Assembly (NCBI GenBank): GCA_016713785.1
Contig: JADJOM010000003.1
Span: 1,631,501 to 1,695,500 of the forward strand
From: Gemmatimonadota bacterium
GTDB lineage: Bacteria > Gemmatimonadota > Gemmatimonadetes > Gemmatimonadales > GWC2-71-9
Direction: 5' to 3'
DNA length: 64,000 nucleotides
Shown: piece after piece, positions 53,811 to 62,817 of the stretch
How positions within the stretch are numbered: the first letter of the stretch is position 1
How the letters are laid out: each line of letters opens with the position of its first letter
Notes under the pieces: model-generated
Told to the model about the DNA's origin: nothing
Database searches by the model: none
The model's input: only the letters and a program-made list of their open reading frames with translations
Program-made: the position numbers and the translations under genes

Positions 53811-54617
53811 ATGCGCGGCCTGGCCCTGCTGCTCCTGACCGCCCTCCCGCTGCGGGCCCAGACGCCGGCCGCGGAGGTCGGGCGGGAACGGGCCGAGTTC
53901 ACCGCCTGGCTGGCCACCGATCCGCTCTCGCCGTATGCTGCGCTCGGGCTCCAGCCCATCGGGCCGGGGATCAGCGTGGGGGCGGAGCCGAGCGACCTGC
54001 CGCTCGCCGGCGTGCCGCGTGGTATCCTCACCGAGGCGGGGTCGTCGGTCGTGCTCACCACCGACGGCGCGCGGCGGATCCTGCCCCGCGGCCGTGCGGT
54101 GCCGCTCTCCGCGACGGCGCGGCTGGTCATCACCGGCGGCCCCGGACGCGCGGTGGCGGCCAGCTTCGGCACGGTTCGAGGGGCCACGCCTCCACAGTTC
54201 TTCGCATACGCCCCGAGCCTGCGGATCGCCGTCCGGCTCGAGCCACCGGAGCGGCGAGGGCGGTTCCCGGTCCTGGGCCTCGACGGCGCCGAGACCGACG
54301 CCAACGAGGCCGGGCTCGTGCGCGTCACGATGGCCGGCGCCACCACGCGGCTGCGCGTGTACCGGCTGGGGGCCGCCGACGATGACGAGGCGCCGCTGTT
54401 CATCTACTTCCGCGACGCCACCAACGGCCGCGAGACCTACCCCGCGGGGCGGTTCATCGAACTACTGCCCTCGGCCGACGGGGCGTACGAGCTGGACTTC
54501 AATCGCGCCCGCAATCCGTACTGCGCCTACAGCTCGGTGTTCCCCTGCCCCGCGCCGTGGCCCGGCAACCGCCTGGCGGCCGCGGTCCGCGCGGGCGAGC
54601 AGTACCACGCGCCCTAG
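53811..54617 (+). CDS. DUF1684 exported protein
   Basis: 268 residues with a signal peptide ending near LPLRAQ (17). The C-terminus has the DUF1684 block: PLFIYFRDATNGRETYPAGRFIE and YELDFNRARNPYCAYSSVFPCPAPWPGNRL with two conserved Cys. The function is unknown. It lies 6 bases after the anti-sigma gene, so it is probably part of the same transcript. Confidence 0.85.
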   Translation: MRGLALLLLTALPLRAQTPAAEVGRERAEFTAWLATDPLSPYAALGLQPIGPGISVGAEPSDLPLAGVPRGILTEAGSSVVLTTDGARRILPRGRAVPLSATARLVITGGPGRAVAASFGTVRGATPPQFFAYAPSLRIAVRLEPPERRGRFPVLGLDGAETDANEAGLVRVTMAGATTRLRVYRLGAADDDEAPLFIYFRDATNGRETYPAGRFIELLPSADGAYELDFNRARNPYCAYSSVFPCPAPWPGNRLAAAVRAGEQYHAP

Positions 54618-54650
54618 CGCGCGGGTGGGCTCCCCCACCTGATTTCCCGC

Positions 54651-55829
54651 ATGCTCTCCCTCCTCGCGCTGCTGCTCGCCACCCCGGACGTCACCGGTCC
54701 CTGGCGCGCCACCCTCGACCTCGCCGGCGGGCCGCTCGAGTTCGGCCTGGTGCTCACCTCCACGACGGCGGGACTGGGGGGCGAGCTGTGCAATGCCGGC
54801 AGCTGCACCCCCTTCTCCGCCGTGCGCTGGGACGGTGACAGCCTGGTGCTGGAACTCGGGGACTACGCCGCCTCGATGGCGGTGGTGCCGCGGGGCGACT
54901 CGCTGGTGGGACGGTACCACAACGTGGGGCGGCGCGGTCCGCGGACCATCCCGCTCCGCGCCAGCCGGGGACGCTGGACCGGGACCGCCGGAGGGGCCGC
55001 GCTGCTGGGCCGGTGGGACGCGTGGTTCCAGAGCGGCTTCGAGCAGACGCCGCGGGTCTTCGAGATCCGCAACGGCCCACAGGGCCTCGAGGGCGCAGTC
55101 ATCTCCAACTCGGGCGACTACGGGCTCTTCGCGGGCCGGGCCACTGGCGACAGCCTGGCCCTGGGACACTTCGACGGTTCGTTCGTCTACCTGCTCACCG
55201 GGCGCCTGGACGGCGACACCCTCCGGGGCAGCTTTCACGCCGGACTCCGGACCCGCACGGCGTTCGTCGCCACCCGGGCCACCGGCCGGCCGCACCTCAC
55301 ACCCCCGACGGCCGTGACCCGCGCCGACAGCAGCGCGCCCCTCGCGTTCCGCTTCCCCGACGTGGACGGACGGATGGTCTCGTCGAGCGACGCCCGCTTC
55401 CATGGCAAGGTGGTCCTGGTGGACCTCTTCGGCACCTGGTGCCCCACCTGCCACGATGCGGCACCCGCGCTGGTGGGGCTGTACCAGCGGTTCCGGGAGC
55501 GGGGCCTGGAGGTCGTGGGGATCGCCTTCGAGGTGACCGGCGACAGCGCCCAGGATGCGCCGCTGGTGCGGCGCTACCGCGAGAAGTTCGGGATCCCGTT
55601 CCCCCTCCTGCTCGGCGGGGTGAGCGAGGTGGAGGCGGTGAGCGCGGCCTTCCCGCAGCTGGAAGGGTTCACCGCCTACCCGACGACGCTGTTCGTGGGA
55701 CGGGACGGGCGGATCCGGCGGATCCATGCCGGGTTCTACGGCCCCGCCACCGGGGCGGCGCACGAGGCGCTGGTGGCGGAGTTCACGCGGGAAGTCGAGC
55801 GGTTGCTGGCGGAGCCGGCGCGGCGCTAG
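54651..55829 (+). CDS. TlpA-like thioredoxin-fold protein
   Basis: 392 residues. There is a short hydrophobic start, an N-terminal beta-rich region of about 215 residues with repeated WDGDSLVLEL- and GDTLRGSF-type strands, and a C-terminal thioredoxin fold with Cys264 and Cys267 (FGTWCPTCHDAAPAL) and the cis-Pro in TAYPTTLFVG. It is probably a periplasmic disulfide reductase. A 33-base gap follows DUF1684. Confidence 0.82.
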   Translation: MLSLLALLLATPDVTGPWRATLDLAGGPLEFGLVLTSTTAGLGGELCNAGSCTPFSAVRWDGDSLVLELGDYAASMAVVPRGDSLVGRYHNVGRRGPRTIPLRASRGRWTGTAGGAALLGRWDAWFQSGFEQTPRVFEIRNGPQGLEGAVISNSGDYGLFAGRATGDSLALGHFDGSFVYLLTGRLDGDTLRGSFHAGLRTRTAFVATRATGRPHLTPPTAVTRADSSAPLAFRFPDVDGRMVSSSDARFHGKVVLVDLFGTWCPTCHDAAPALVGLYQRFRERGLEVVGIAFEVTGDSAQDAPLVRRYREKFGIPFPLLLGGVSEVEAVSAAFPQLEGFTAYPTTLFVGRDGRIRRIHAGFYGPATGAAHEALVAEFTREVERLLAEPARR

Positions 55830-55849
55830 CCTCGCAGGATCGTGCGGGC

Positions 55850-56368
55850 CTACGGCGCCGCCTTCACCACCACGGCGGGCCCGGACGCCTCCCGGTCCAC
55901 CTTGAGGCCGATCCACTCGCCCCGGATCGCATGGCCGGGGACGCCACAGAGGAGCCAGTACCAGCCGGCGTCCTCGGCCACGAAGGTGGTCAGGTCGCGC
56001 TGGCCCGGCTTGAGCCCGGTGGTGACGGCGCGGCTCACGGCGTTCTCCAGGGCGGGACGGCCGCCCTCCATGGGCAGCTTCTCCCGTTCCGCCATCACCA
56101 CGAGGCTGTGCGGCTGGGTGCTGTCGCGGTTCACCCACGTCCACTGCACGGTCCAGTGCTGCGGTACCACCAGCTGCACGGCGCCATGATGCAGGCCATT
56201 CAGGGTGGCGATCCCCTCGGGACCACCCGGGAGGGCGTCGAGCGTGAGGCGGACACTCCGGCCCGCCGAATCGGCCACCACCCACGCGGGCAGCGCCGGC
56301 ACCTGCGCACGCAGCGCGGCGGGCGCGCACGGGACGAGCAGCCACAGCGCAACGGCACGACGATTCAC
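55850..56368 (-). CDS. Sulfocyanin-like blue copper protein, lacking the axial Met
   Basis: 172 residues from a GTG at 56368 (GAGG five bases upstream). Signal peptide (about 4-20). The cupredoxin body shows His87 (STQPHSLV), Cys141 and His146 in LLCGVPGHAIRG, but the residue at the axial Met position is Glu151 (GEW instead of GMW in the paralogue at 60008). It should carry or bind copper; the Glu would change the redox potential or make a green- or red-type site. Divergent from the OFA transporter. Confidence 0.75.
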   Translation of the reverse strand: MNRRAVALWLLVPCAPAALRAQVPALPAWVVADSAGRSVRLTLDALPGGPEGIATLNGLHHGAVQLVVPQHWTVQWTWVNRDSTQPHSLVVMAEREKLPMEGGRPALENAVSRAVTTGLKPGQRDLTTFVAEDAGWYWLLCGVPGHAIRGEWIGLKVDREASGPAVVVKAAP

Positions 56369-56413
56369 AGCGACCTCGGCATCCGGAGGAGATGGCGTTT
56401 TCGCCAGGTGTAC

Positions 56414-56419
56414 GATAAT
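56414..56419 (+). promoter_or_regulatory. Possible -10 box for the OFA transporter
   Basis: GATAAT, five of six to consensus, 43 bases before the ATG at 56462. No good -35 box at 16-18 bases, so only the -10 is offered. Confidence 0.3.
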
Positions 56420-56461
56420 GTATCCCGTCTGCAGGTTCCCCTCTATCCCTGGAGTCCCCTG

Positions 56462-57892
56462 ATGGCCGGTCTGCTCGACCGCGAACGGATCATCGCCAGG
56501 CCCGGCTACAACCGCTGGCTGGTCCCGCCCGCCGCCCTGGCGATCCACCTGTCGATCGGCATGGCATACGGCCTCAGCGTCTTCTGGAAGCCCCTCTCCC
56601 AGGCCCTCGGCGTCACCCGCCCGATCGAGGGCGACTGGACCATCTCGCAGGTAAACCTCACCTTCGCGCTGGGGATCTTCTTCCTCGGCTCGTCGGCGGC
56701 GGTCTTCGGCCGGTGGCTGGAACGGGTCGGCCCGCGGCGCGCGGGCGTGGCCGCGGCCTTCTGCTGGGGGGGCGGGTTCCTGATCGCGGCGGTCGGGGTC
56801 AAGCTCCACATCCTCCCGCTGCTCTGGCTCGGGCTCGGCGTGGTGGGCGGCTGCGGGCTGGGACTCGGGTACATCTCCCCCGTCTCCACCCTGATCAAGT
56901 GGTTCCCCGACCGCCGCGGCCTGGCCACCGGCATGGCGATCATGGGATTCGGCGGCGGCGCCATGATCGGCGCCCCGCTGGCCGACCTGCTGATGAAGCG
57001 GTTCGCCACGCCCACCTCGGTGGGCGTGTGGGAGACCTTCGTGGTGCTGGGCCTGCTCTACTTCGTGGCCATGCTCTGCGGCGCCTTCGGCTACCGGATC
57101 CCGGCCAAGGACTGGCGGCCGGCGGGATGGACGCCGCCCGTCACCCAGAAGACGGCGCAGACCACCCGGCACGTGCACGTGGACGTGGCCTGGAAGACCC
57201 CGCAGTTCTGGTTCCTGTGGGCGGTGCTCTGCCTCAACGTGAGCGCCGGGATCGGGGTGCTGAGCCTCGCCTCCCCGATGATCCAGGAGATCTTCGGCGG
57301 CCGGCTGATCGGCGTGGCGACGGCGCTCGTGGACCTGGACGAGGCCCAGAAGGCCCAGGTGGCCACCATCGGCGCCGCGTTCGCGGCGCTGCTCAGCTTC
57401 TTCAATATCCTGGGCCGATTCCTGTGGGCCTCGGCCTCCGACTTCATCGGGCGGAAGGCCACCTACGCCATCTTCTTTGCCCTGGGCGCCGTGCTCTACT
57501 CGGCGGTGCCCGGCGCGGGCCGCGGCGGCAGCGTGGCGCTGTTCGCGACGATCTTCTGCCTCATCCTGACGATGTACGGGGGCGGATTCGCCACCATCCC
57601 CGCCTACCTGGCCGACAAGTTCGGCACCGCGTTCGTGGGCGCCATCCACGGCCGGCTGCTCACCGCCTGGTCGGTGGCGGGGCTGGTGGGCCCGGCGGTG
57701 GTCAGCTACCTCCGGCAGTGGCAGCTGGCCCGGGGCGCGGCACCGGTGGAGGCCTACGCGTTCACCATGTACGTGCTGGCCGGGATGCTGGTGGTCGGCT
57801 TCTGCTGCAACCTGATGGTCCGCCCGGTGGCGGAACAGCACTTCATGAGCGACGACGACCTGCGCCGCGAGGGGCTCGCCCCGGCCAAGTAG
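56462..57892 (+). CDS. OFA-family MFS transporter (oxalate/formate antiporter type)
   Basis: 476 residues, 12 membrane helices. N-terminal NRWLVPPAALAIHLSIGMAYGLSVFWKPLSQALG, GLGLGYISPVSTLIKWFPDRRGLATGMAIMGFGGGAMIGAPLA and GRFLWASASDFIGRK are typical of OFA members. It moves small monocarboxylates or dicarboxylates, the exact substrate unproven. A 45-residue companion gene follows, as in many members of this family. Confidence 0.9.
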   Translation: MAGLLDRERIIARPGYNRWLVPPAALAIHLSIGMAYGLSVFWKPLSQALGVTRPIEGDWTISQVNLTFALGIFFLGSSAAVFGRWLERVGPRRAGVAAAFCWGGGFLIAAVGVKLHILPLLWLGLGVVGGCGLGLGYISPVSTLIKWFPDRRGLATGMAIMGFGGGAMIGAPLADLLMKRFATPTSVGVWETFVVLGLLYFVAMLCGAFGYRIPAKDWRPAGWTPPVTQKTAQTTRHVHVDVAWKTPQFWFLWAVLCLNVSAGIGVLSLASPMIQEIFGGRLIGVATALVDLDEAQKAQVATIGAAFAALLSFFNILGRFLWASASDFIGRKATYAIFFALGAVLYSAVPGAGRGGSVALFATIFCLILTMYGGGFATIPAYLADKFGTAFVGAIHGRLLTAWSVAGLVGPAVVSYLRQWQLARGAAPVEAYAFTMYVLAGMLVVGFCCNLMVRPVAEQHFMSDDDLRREGLAPAK

Positions 57893-57920
57893 CCGCGGGC
57901 GCCTCGCAGGAGGAGACGGG

Positions 57921-58058
57921 ATGGACGAGACACGGAACGACGCCCCCGCCGGCGGGTCCGGCCTGGCGGTGCTGCTGCTGGCGTGGATCGCGGTCGGGAT
58001 CCCGATGCTCTGGGGCATCTACATGACCATCCGCAAGGCCTCCCTGCTGTTCAAGTAG
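57921..58058 (+). CDS. MFS transporter small subunit (OFA-associated)
   Basis: 45 residues, starting at the ATG at 57921 with AGGAGGAG just upstream, 28 bases after the transporter. A short acidic, Gly-rich N-terminus leads into one membrane helix (LAVLLLAWIAVGIPMLWGIYMTI) and a basic end. This matches the small proteins that follow OFA transporters in many genomes and are thought to be a subunit. Confidence 0.8.
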   Translation: MDETRNDAPAGGSGLAVLLLAWIAVGIPMLWGIYMTIRKASLLFK

Positions 58059-58068
58059 TCAGGCTGGC

Positions 58069-58096
58069 TTGACGCCGGGGCCGAACGGGGAATATT
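58069..58096 (+). promoter_or_regulatory. Probable promoter of the PQQ dehydrogenase operon
   Basis: TTGACG (58069-58074), a 16-base spacer, then AATATT (58091-58096). It would give a 5' leader of about 150 bases before the ATG at 58252. Confidence 0.45.
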
Positions 58097-58251
58097 CCAG
58101 TCACACATGCAGGGGCCGTTCGCGGCCACCCACCGGCATGGCGGCCTGGCCGGGGCCGCCGCGCCTCTTCCCAGTAAAGCGATCGCCCTCGGGCGTTGCT
58201 GGTTCCAGCAGTTTCCTCGGTTCATCGACAACCTATCAGGAGAACGATTCC

Positions 58252-59919
58252 ATGCGGAGGCAGACGCAGTGGGGTCTGTCGCTCGTGCTGCTCGCAGCCG
58301 GAGCGACCACTCTATCCGCCCAGGCCAACTGGACGACCTACGGCGGCAACGACTGGAATCAGCGCTATTCGACGCTGGCCCAGCTCAACACGACGAATGT
58401 CCGGAACATGGTGCCCCGGATGGTCTTCCAGACCGGCATCAGCCGCCTGGGGAGCTTCGAGAACACCCCGATCGTCGTGGACAACATGATGTACGTGACC
58501 ACGCCGTACAACACGGCCATCGCGTACGACCTGAGCACCGGCAAGCAGGTCTGGCGCTACGAGCACAAGCTCGGCACCTCGATCTACTGCTGCGGCCCGA
58601 ACAACCGCGGCGTCGCGGTCCACGGTCCCCACGTCTACATGGGCACCCTCGACTCGCGGCTGGTGGCCCTGGACCGGATGACCGGCGAGGTGCTCTGGGA
58701 CATCGAGGTGGCGGACCCGGCGTACGGGTACAGCATCACCCACGCCCCGCTCATCATCGGCGACAACGTGATCGTCGGCGTCTCGGGCGGCGAGTACGGC
58801 ATCCGCGGTCACGTCACCGCCTACAACGCCATGACCGGCGAGCAGACCTGGCGCTGGTACTCCATCCCGGCCCCCAAGGGCGACCCGACCTTCGACCCGA
58901 TCGCGCCGAACGGCTGGTGGGGCACCTGGCCCACCCATACGGCCGACGGGGCCGACCTGAACCGCGGCGTGGCGGCGGAGAAGGCCGACAGCGCGAAGTA
59001 TGCGGACGCCTGGACCCGCGGCGGCGGCGGCATCTGGATGACGCCGGCGTACGACAAGGCGCTCAACATGATCTACGTGGCGGTCGGCAACCCGTCGCCG
59101 GACCTCGACGGCGCCGTCCGCCCCGGCGACAACCTGTACACCGACTGCGTCGTGGCCATCGACGCGACCACCGGCAAGACCAAGTGGTACTACCAGACGG
59201 TGCCGCACGACGTGTGGGACCTCGACGCCGTCTCGCCCCCGGTGGTCACCACGCTGGGCGGCAAGAAGGTGGTGGTGCACGCCGGCAAGACCGCCTGGGT
59301 GTACGTCCTCGATGCCGCCAGCGGCAAGCTGGTGCGCCGCACCGAGAACTTCACCCCGCAGGAGAACATGTTCGCCCTGCCGTCCGCCCAGGGCACCCGG
59401 ATGCTCCCGGGCGCCAACGGCGGCTCCGAGTGGTCGCCCATCGCGGTGGATCCCCGGCTTGGCTACGCCTTCGTGACCGGCCTGCACCAGCCGATGAACT
59501 ACATCACCCACAACGCCCCGTGGGAAAAGGGCCGGCTCTGGCTGGGCTCCGCCTTCGTGGCGATCCCCGGCGAGGAGCAGTGGGGCACCTACACCGCGAT
59601 CAACCTGGCGACGGGCAAGATCGTGTGGCAGAACAAGGTCCCGCAGCCCATGATGGGTGGCGCCCTGGCGACCGCCGGCGGCCTCACCTTCACCGGTGAA
59701 GGCAACGGCAACTTCAACGCCTACGACTCCCGCACCGGCAAGCTGCTGTGGCAGTTCAACGGCGGCGCCGGCTGCAACAGCGCCCCCATGAGCTTCTCCT
59801 ACAAGGGCGAGCAGTTCATCGCGGTGGCCTGCGGCGGGAACTTCCAGCTCAACTACCCGCTGGGGAACTCGGTCTACGTCTTCGGCCTGCCGAAGCCGTT
59901 CACCGCGGCAATGCGTTAA
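58252..59919 (+). CDS. PQQ-dependent dehydrogenase, lanthanide-type active site
   Basis: 555 residues; AGGAG precedes the ATG. Signal peptide (to about 24). An eight-bladed propeller with W-motifs (AYDLSTGKQVW, ALDRMTGEVLW, AINLATGKIVW). Vicinal Cys113-Cys114 sit at the PQQ ring. Metal ligands include Glu181 (SGGEYGIRG), Asn280 (VGNPSP) and the catalytic Asp323 in HDVWDLDAV, with Asp325 two residues on, the extra Asp that marks lanthanide-dependent enzymes such as XoxF. It has no cytochrome domain; the sulfocyanin gene downstream may take the electrons. The substrate (an alcohol or aldehyde) is unknown. Confidence 0.87.
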   Translation: MRRQTQWGLSLVLLAAGATTLSAQANWTTYGGNDWNQRYSTLAQLNTTNVRNMVPRMVFQTGISRLGSFENTPIVVDNMMYVTTPYNTAIAYDLSTGKQVWRYEHKLGTSIYCCGPNNRGVAVHGPHVYMGTLDSRLVALDRMTGEVLWDIEVADPAYGYSITHAPLIIGDNVIVGVSGGEYGIRGHVTAYNAMTGEQTWRWYSIPAPKGDPTFDPIAPNGWWGTWPTHTADGADLNRGVAAEKADSAKYADAWTRGGGGIWMTPAYDKALNMIYVAVGNPSPDLDGAVRPGDNLYTDCVVAIDATTGKTKWYYQTVPHDVWDLDAVSPPVVTTLGGKKVVVHAGKTAWVYVLDAASGKLVRRTENFTPQENMFALPSAQGTRMLPGANGGSEWSPIAVDPRLGYAFVTGLHQPMNYITHNAPWEKGRLWLGSAFVAIPGEEQWGTYTAINLATGKIVWQNKVPQPMMGGALATAGGLTFTGEGNGNFNAYDSRTGKLLWQFNGGAGCNSAPMSFSYKGEQFIAVACGGNFQLNYPLGNSVYVFGLPKPFTAAMR

Positions 59920-60007
59920 GTTCCGGTACGCTGGTCGCATGGCAGGACAGGCGGGGGCGTCCGATGCGGGCGCTCCCGCCCCTTTTCCGCCCGACACGAG
60001 GGGTCTG

Positions 60008-60550
60008 ATGCCGGTGTTCCGCACTCTGCTGGTCCTGGCCCTGGTGGCCGGCGCCTCCGCGAACGTCCCCAGGCCCGCGCGGCCGCGGCCGGTCGTTCCC
60101 GATTCCACCTGGCTCGACTGGAACCCCACCACCCGGACCATGAAGTTCAAGCTGGTGGCCGGGCTGACCGGCCGGGGAGCCAAGAGCCCCTTCAACTTCA
60201 ACGGCTACACCGACGGGGAATTCACGCTGGTGGCCCCGATGGGGGCCACCGTGGTGTTCAATTTCGTCAACGAGGACGGCACCCCCCACAGTGCCGTGGT
60301 GATCCCCGACAGCGAGCCGATGCCGAGCATGTCCGACCAGTCGGCCATTCCCCGGGCCTATTCCATCAAGGCACTGGAAGGGCTGGGGTACTTCGCCACC
60401 GACGTGATCCGGTTCAAGGCGGCCCCGGCGGGATCCTACCGGATCTTCTGCGGGGTGCCGGGCCATGGCCTCTCGGGCATGTGGATCCGGTTTTCGGTCG
60501 ACTCGACCGCGACCGCCCCGGCGATGCTCGAGGCCCCTACCAACCGGTAG
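60008..60550 (+). CDS. Sulfocyanin-like blue copper protein
   Basis: 180 residues with a signal peptide (about 4-19). NFNGYTDGEFTLVAPMGATVVFNFVNED leads to the ligands His94 (GTPHSAVV), Cys148, His153 and Met158 (FCGVPGHGLSGMWIRF), a complete type 1 copper site. It is a periplasmic electron carrier. It lies 88 bases after the PQQ dehydrogenase on the same strand, so it is a candidate acceptor for that enzyme. Confidence 0.85.
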   Translation: MPVFRTLLVLALVAGASANVPRPARPRPVVPDSTWLDWNPTTRTMKFKLVAGLTGRGAKSPFNFNGYTDGEFTLVAPMGATVVFNFVNEDGTPHSAVVIPDSEPMPSMSDQSAIPRAYSIKALEGLGYFATDVIRFKAAPAGSYRIFCGVPGHGLSGMWIRFSVDSTATAPAMLEAPTNR

Positions 60551-60570
60551 GGAGGGGGCGGCCCCCCCTT
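60551..60570 (+). terminator. Weak hairpin after the sulfocyanin gene
   Basis: AGGGGG paired with CCCCCT around a 5-base loop, directly after the stop codon. Short stem; no T-tract beyond TT. Confidence 0.3.
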
Positions 60571-60877
60571 GCGGGCATTCCCCCGGCCGCATGATTATCC
60601 GAACAGGTGTGGCGCAATTCCGCCGCATCGGGTTGCGGCCATCGCCGGACCGCGTATCTTAGGAGCGCTCCACCACATAGCGGACCGCGCCCGGGCAGGA
60701 ATCCACCGGCGTCCTGGCCGTTCCGTCCTTTCAGGAGGTGTCTCCCACGGCTTTGGCCGCCTCCCCCAGGTGCCGGGCCCCACCAGACATCGTCGGAATC
60801 GAAGCACGCAGGTGCAGGCAGGAAGTGCTGAAGCGTACCAGTCGTTTTCAGTCCTCTTCTAGTCAGGAGAAGCACCG
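60571..60877 (+). other. Upstream region of the porin gene
   Basis: About 300 bases without a gene. A possible promoter is TTGCGG (60633-60638), 16 bases, TATCTT (60655-60660); this would give a 5' leader of about 210 bases. AGGAGG occurs at 60735-60740, too far upstream to serve the porin gene. No known riboswitch fold recognised. Confidence 0.35.
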
Positions 60878-62032
60878 ATGAAGCGTAGCGCTCTGTTGTT
60901 CGGGGCCCTGATGCTCGGCGCCGCGAGCGGCGCCAATGCCCAGGCCCTTTCGATGCAGATGAGCAATGGCTGGACCTTCGGCTTTGCCGGCAACGTCAAC
61001 ATCTTCGCGATGTACCAGAGCGTCAGCTCCAGCAACAACGCGACCGGCTCCCCGGGCCAGCTGGTGACCGGCGCCGACACCAAGGGCCTGTACTACGGCA
61101 CCGGCCTGCTCCCCGCCTTTGCCACGTTCACGGCGAAGGGCAAGGAAGGCAACACCGACCTCGGCGTGCAGTTCGGCTTTGCGCCCCAGGTGCAGTGCGG
61201 CGGCAACGCCCACGACTGCTTCGGCGCCCAGATCGACATGCGTCAGGTGTTCATGACGGTCGGCGGCAGCTGGGGCACGATCACCGCCGGTAAGGAACTC
61301 GGCATCTACCAGCGCTCCAACATCCTGAACGACCAGACCCTGTTCGGCGTCGGCGGCGGCGGCATCGCCCCGGGCGGCACCACCCTGGGCCGCATCGGCT
61401 TCGGCTACGTGTACCCGAACTTCGTCCCCCAGTTCAGCTACTCCTCGCCGGCCGGCAAGACCACCAGCTTCAACATCGGCCTGATGGAGCCCAGCACCTT
61501 CGGCGCCTACACCGAGCTGACCATCCCCCGCCTCGAGGCGGAGGTGAGCTTCAAGGCCGGGAACAACCTGAGCGTGTTCGTGGGCGGCACCGCCCAGAAC
61601 GGCAAGGACCCGATCGCCGATGAGAGCAAGACGGCGGTCGGCGCCTCGGGCGGCCTGACCTACAAGACCGGCACCTTCTCGATCCACGGCTCCGGTTACT
61701 ACGGCAAGGGCATCAGCACCACCCTGATGTTCAACGCCAACTCGCAGTCGGGCAGCGAGCTGACCAAGTCGTACGGCTACTACGGCCAGCTGACCTTCAC
61801 CCCGGCCAACAGCAAGATGACGCTGGCCGGCAGCTTCGGCTCCAGCTTCCTGGCCGATGATGGCAACAACTTCAAGACCGAGAACAGCCTGGTCTCCGGT
61901 GGCATCTACTACCAGGCCACCAAGTCGCTCAAGATCGTGGGCGAAGGCGACTACATGTGGTCGAAGGACAAGGAAGGCAGCGGCAAGAACAAGGCGTTCA
62001 CCGGCGCCTTCGGCATGATGCTGTTCTACTAG
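60878..62032 (+). CDS. Outer-membrane porin-like beta-barrel protein
   Basis: 384 residues. A clear signal peptide (to ANAQA, about 22) is followed by amphipathic strands throughout (GWTFGFAGNVNIFAMYQS, DMRQVFMTVGGSWGTITAGKE, RIGFGYVYPNFVPQFSYSS) and a C-terminal aromatic residue (FGMMLFY), the sorting signal of porins. A Cys pair (QCGGNAHDC) sits in one loop. Codons are very uniform (AAG, AAC, GGC), suggesting high expression. A strong hairpin follows. Confidence 0.85.
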   Translation: MKRSALLFGALMLGAASGANAQALSMQMSNGWTFGFAGNVNIFAMYQSVSSSNNATGSPGQLVTGADTKGLYYGTGLLPAFATFTAKGKEGNTDLGVQFGFAPQVQCGGNAHDCFGAQIDMRQVFMTVGGSWGTITAGKELGIYQRSNILNDQTLFGVGGGGIAPGGTTLGRIGFGYVYPNFVPQFSYSSPAGKTTSFNIGLMEPSTFGAYTELTIPRLEAEVSFKAGNNLSVFVGGTAQNGKDPIADESKTAVGASGGLTYKTGTFSIHGSGYYGKGISTTLMFNANSQSGSELTKSYGYYGQLTFTPANSKMTLAGSFGSSFLADDGNNFKTENSLVSGGIYYQATKSLKIVGEGDYMWSKDKEGSGKNKAFTGAFGMMLFY

Positions 62033-62055
62033 GCTCAGGCCATTCGCTGCAGGGC

Positions 62056-62090
62056 ACGGCCCCCCCGGCTACCGGGGGGGCCGTTCTCTT
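62056..62090 (+). terminator. Porin gene terminator
   Basis: Perfect 13-bp stem (ACGGCCCCCCCGG, loop CTA) followed by TCTCTT, 24 bases after the stop. The best terminator in the window. Confidence 0.8.
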
Positions 62091-62170
62091 GCCGGCTGCT
62101 GCCGGAAGGCCCCGCCGCCGACTAGGTTTCTTCCCCATTCGCCCCATGCGCCCCCAACGGAGGTCCTCCC

Positions 62171-62584
62171 GTGAAGTCGTCCGCGCTGCTCGTCGCCTGC
62201 ACCCTCCTCGCCGGCTGTGGGGGAACGCTGGTCTCCACCACCCGCACCAGCAGCTCCGCCGCCCCGGACGACATCTTTGCCTGCGTGCAGAACCAGCTCA
62301 AGACCATGGGCTACAACCGGCTGCAGTATGACGCCCTGGAACGGTGGTACGTGGCCCAGAAGGCCGACCCCGACACCCGGGTGCCGAGCGGGCTCTACCG
62401 GGGCACCAAGAACGTCCTCGACACCAGGGTCCGGCCCGACGCCAGCGGGAGCACCGTCCTCGAGATCACGGCGAAGTCCTTCGATGAGTACACCAACGCC
62501 CGGGGGACCGACTCCCAGGAGCGGCAGGTGACGGAGCGGGCCAAGCTCGACGCCCAGATCCTCCAGCAGGCCTGCGCCAAGTAG
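62171..62584 (+). CDS. Small hypothetical lipoprotein
   Basis: 137 residues from a GTG at 62171 with GGAGG eight bases upstream. Lipoprotein signal LLVACTLLAGC (Cys about 16). The mature part begins with a Ser/Thr stretch and has FACVQNQLKTMGYNRLQYD and TVLEITAKSFDEYTN, a mixed alpha/beta pattern with Cys near both ends. No family recognised. Confidence 0.72.
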   Translation: MKSSALLVACTLLAGCGGTLVSTTRTSSSAAPDDIFACVQNQLKTMGYNRLQYDALERWYVAQKADPDTRVPSGLYRGTKNVLDTRVRPDASGSTVLEITAKSFDEYTNARGTDSQERQVTERAKLDAQILQQACAK

Positions 62585-62617
62585 GTCCACCCCGCCCCCG
62601 CCCGCCCCGGCGCCCGG

Positions 62618-62644
62618 GCCCCGGCTCCCGCCGCGGGCCGGGGC
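62618..62644 (+). terminator. Possible hairpin after the small lipoprotein gene
   Basis: Eight-base perfect arms (GCCCCGGC and GCCGGGGC) around an 11-base loop in a very GC-rich stretch; no T-tract. Chance is plausible at this GC content. Confidence 0.3.
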
Positions 62645-62817
62645 GGCTCGGCTTCAGGATCCACCCCCTCCCCGTCGATGCTCGGTGAACGGCTTTCGGA
62701 CAGCCGTCTCAACCATCTGGTTGAAAACAGGCCCGTTCCCCATTTCCGATCCGGACCCTCGCCACTAGCTTGGTTCCGCTCGCCGGCGCCGGACGCTCAC
62801 CCCTGGGGGATCCCGGG

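Noticed and set aside
60571..60877. Riboswitch or small RNA in the long porin leader
   Set aside because: No conserved riboswitch core or strong terminator pair could be recognised by eye.
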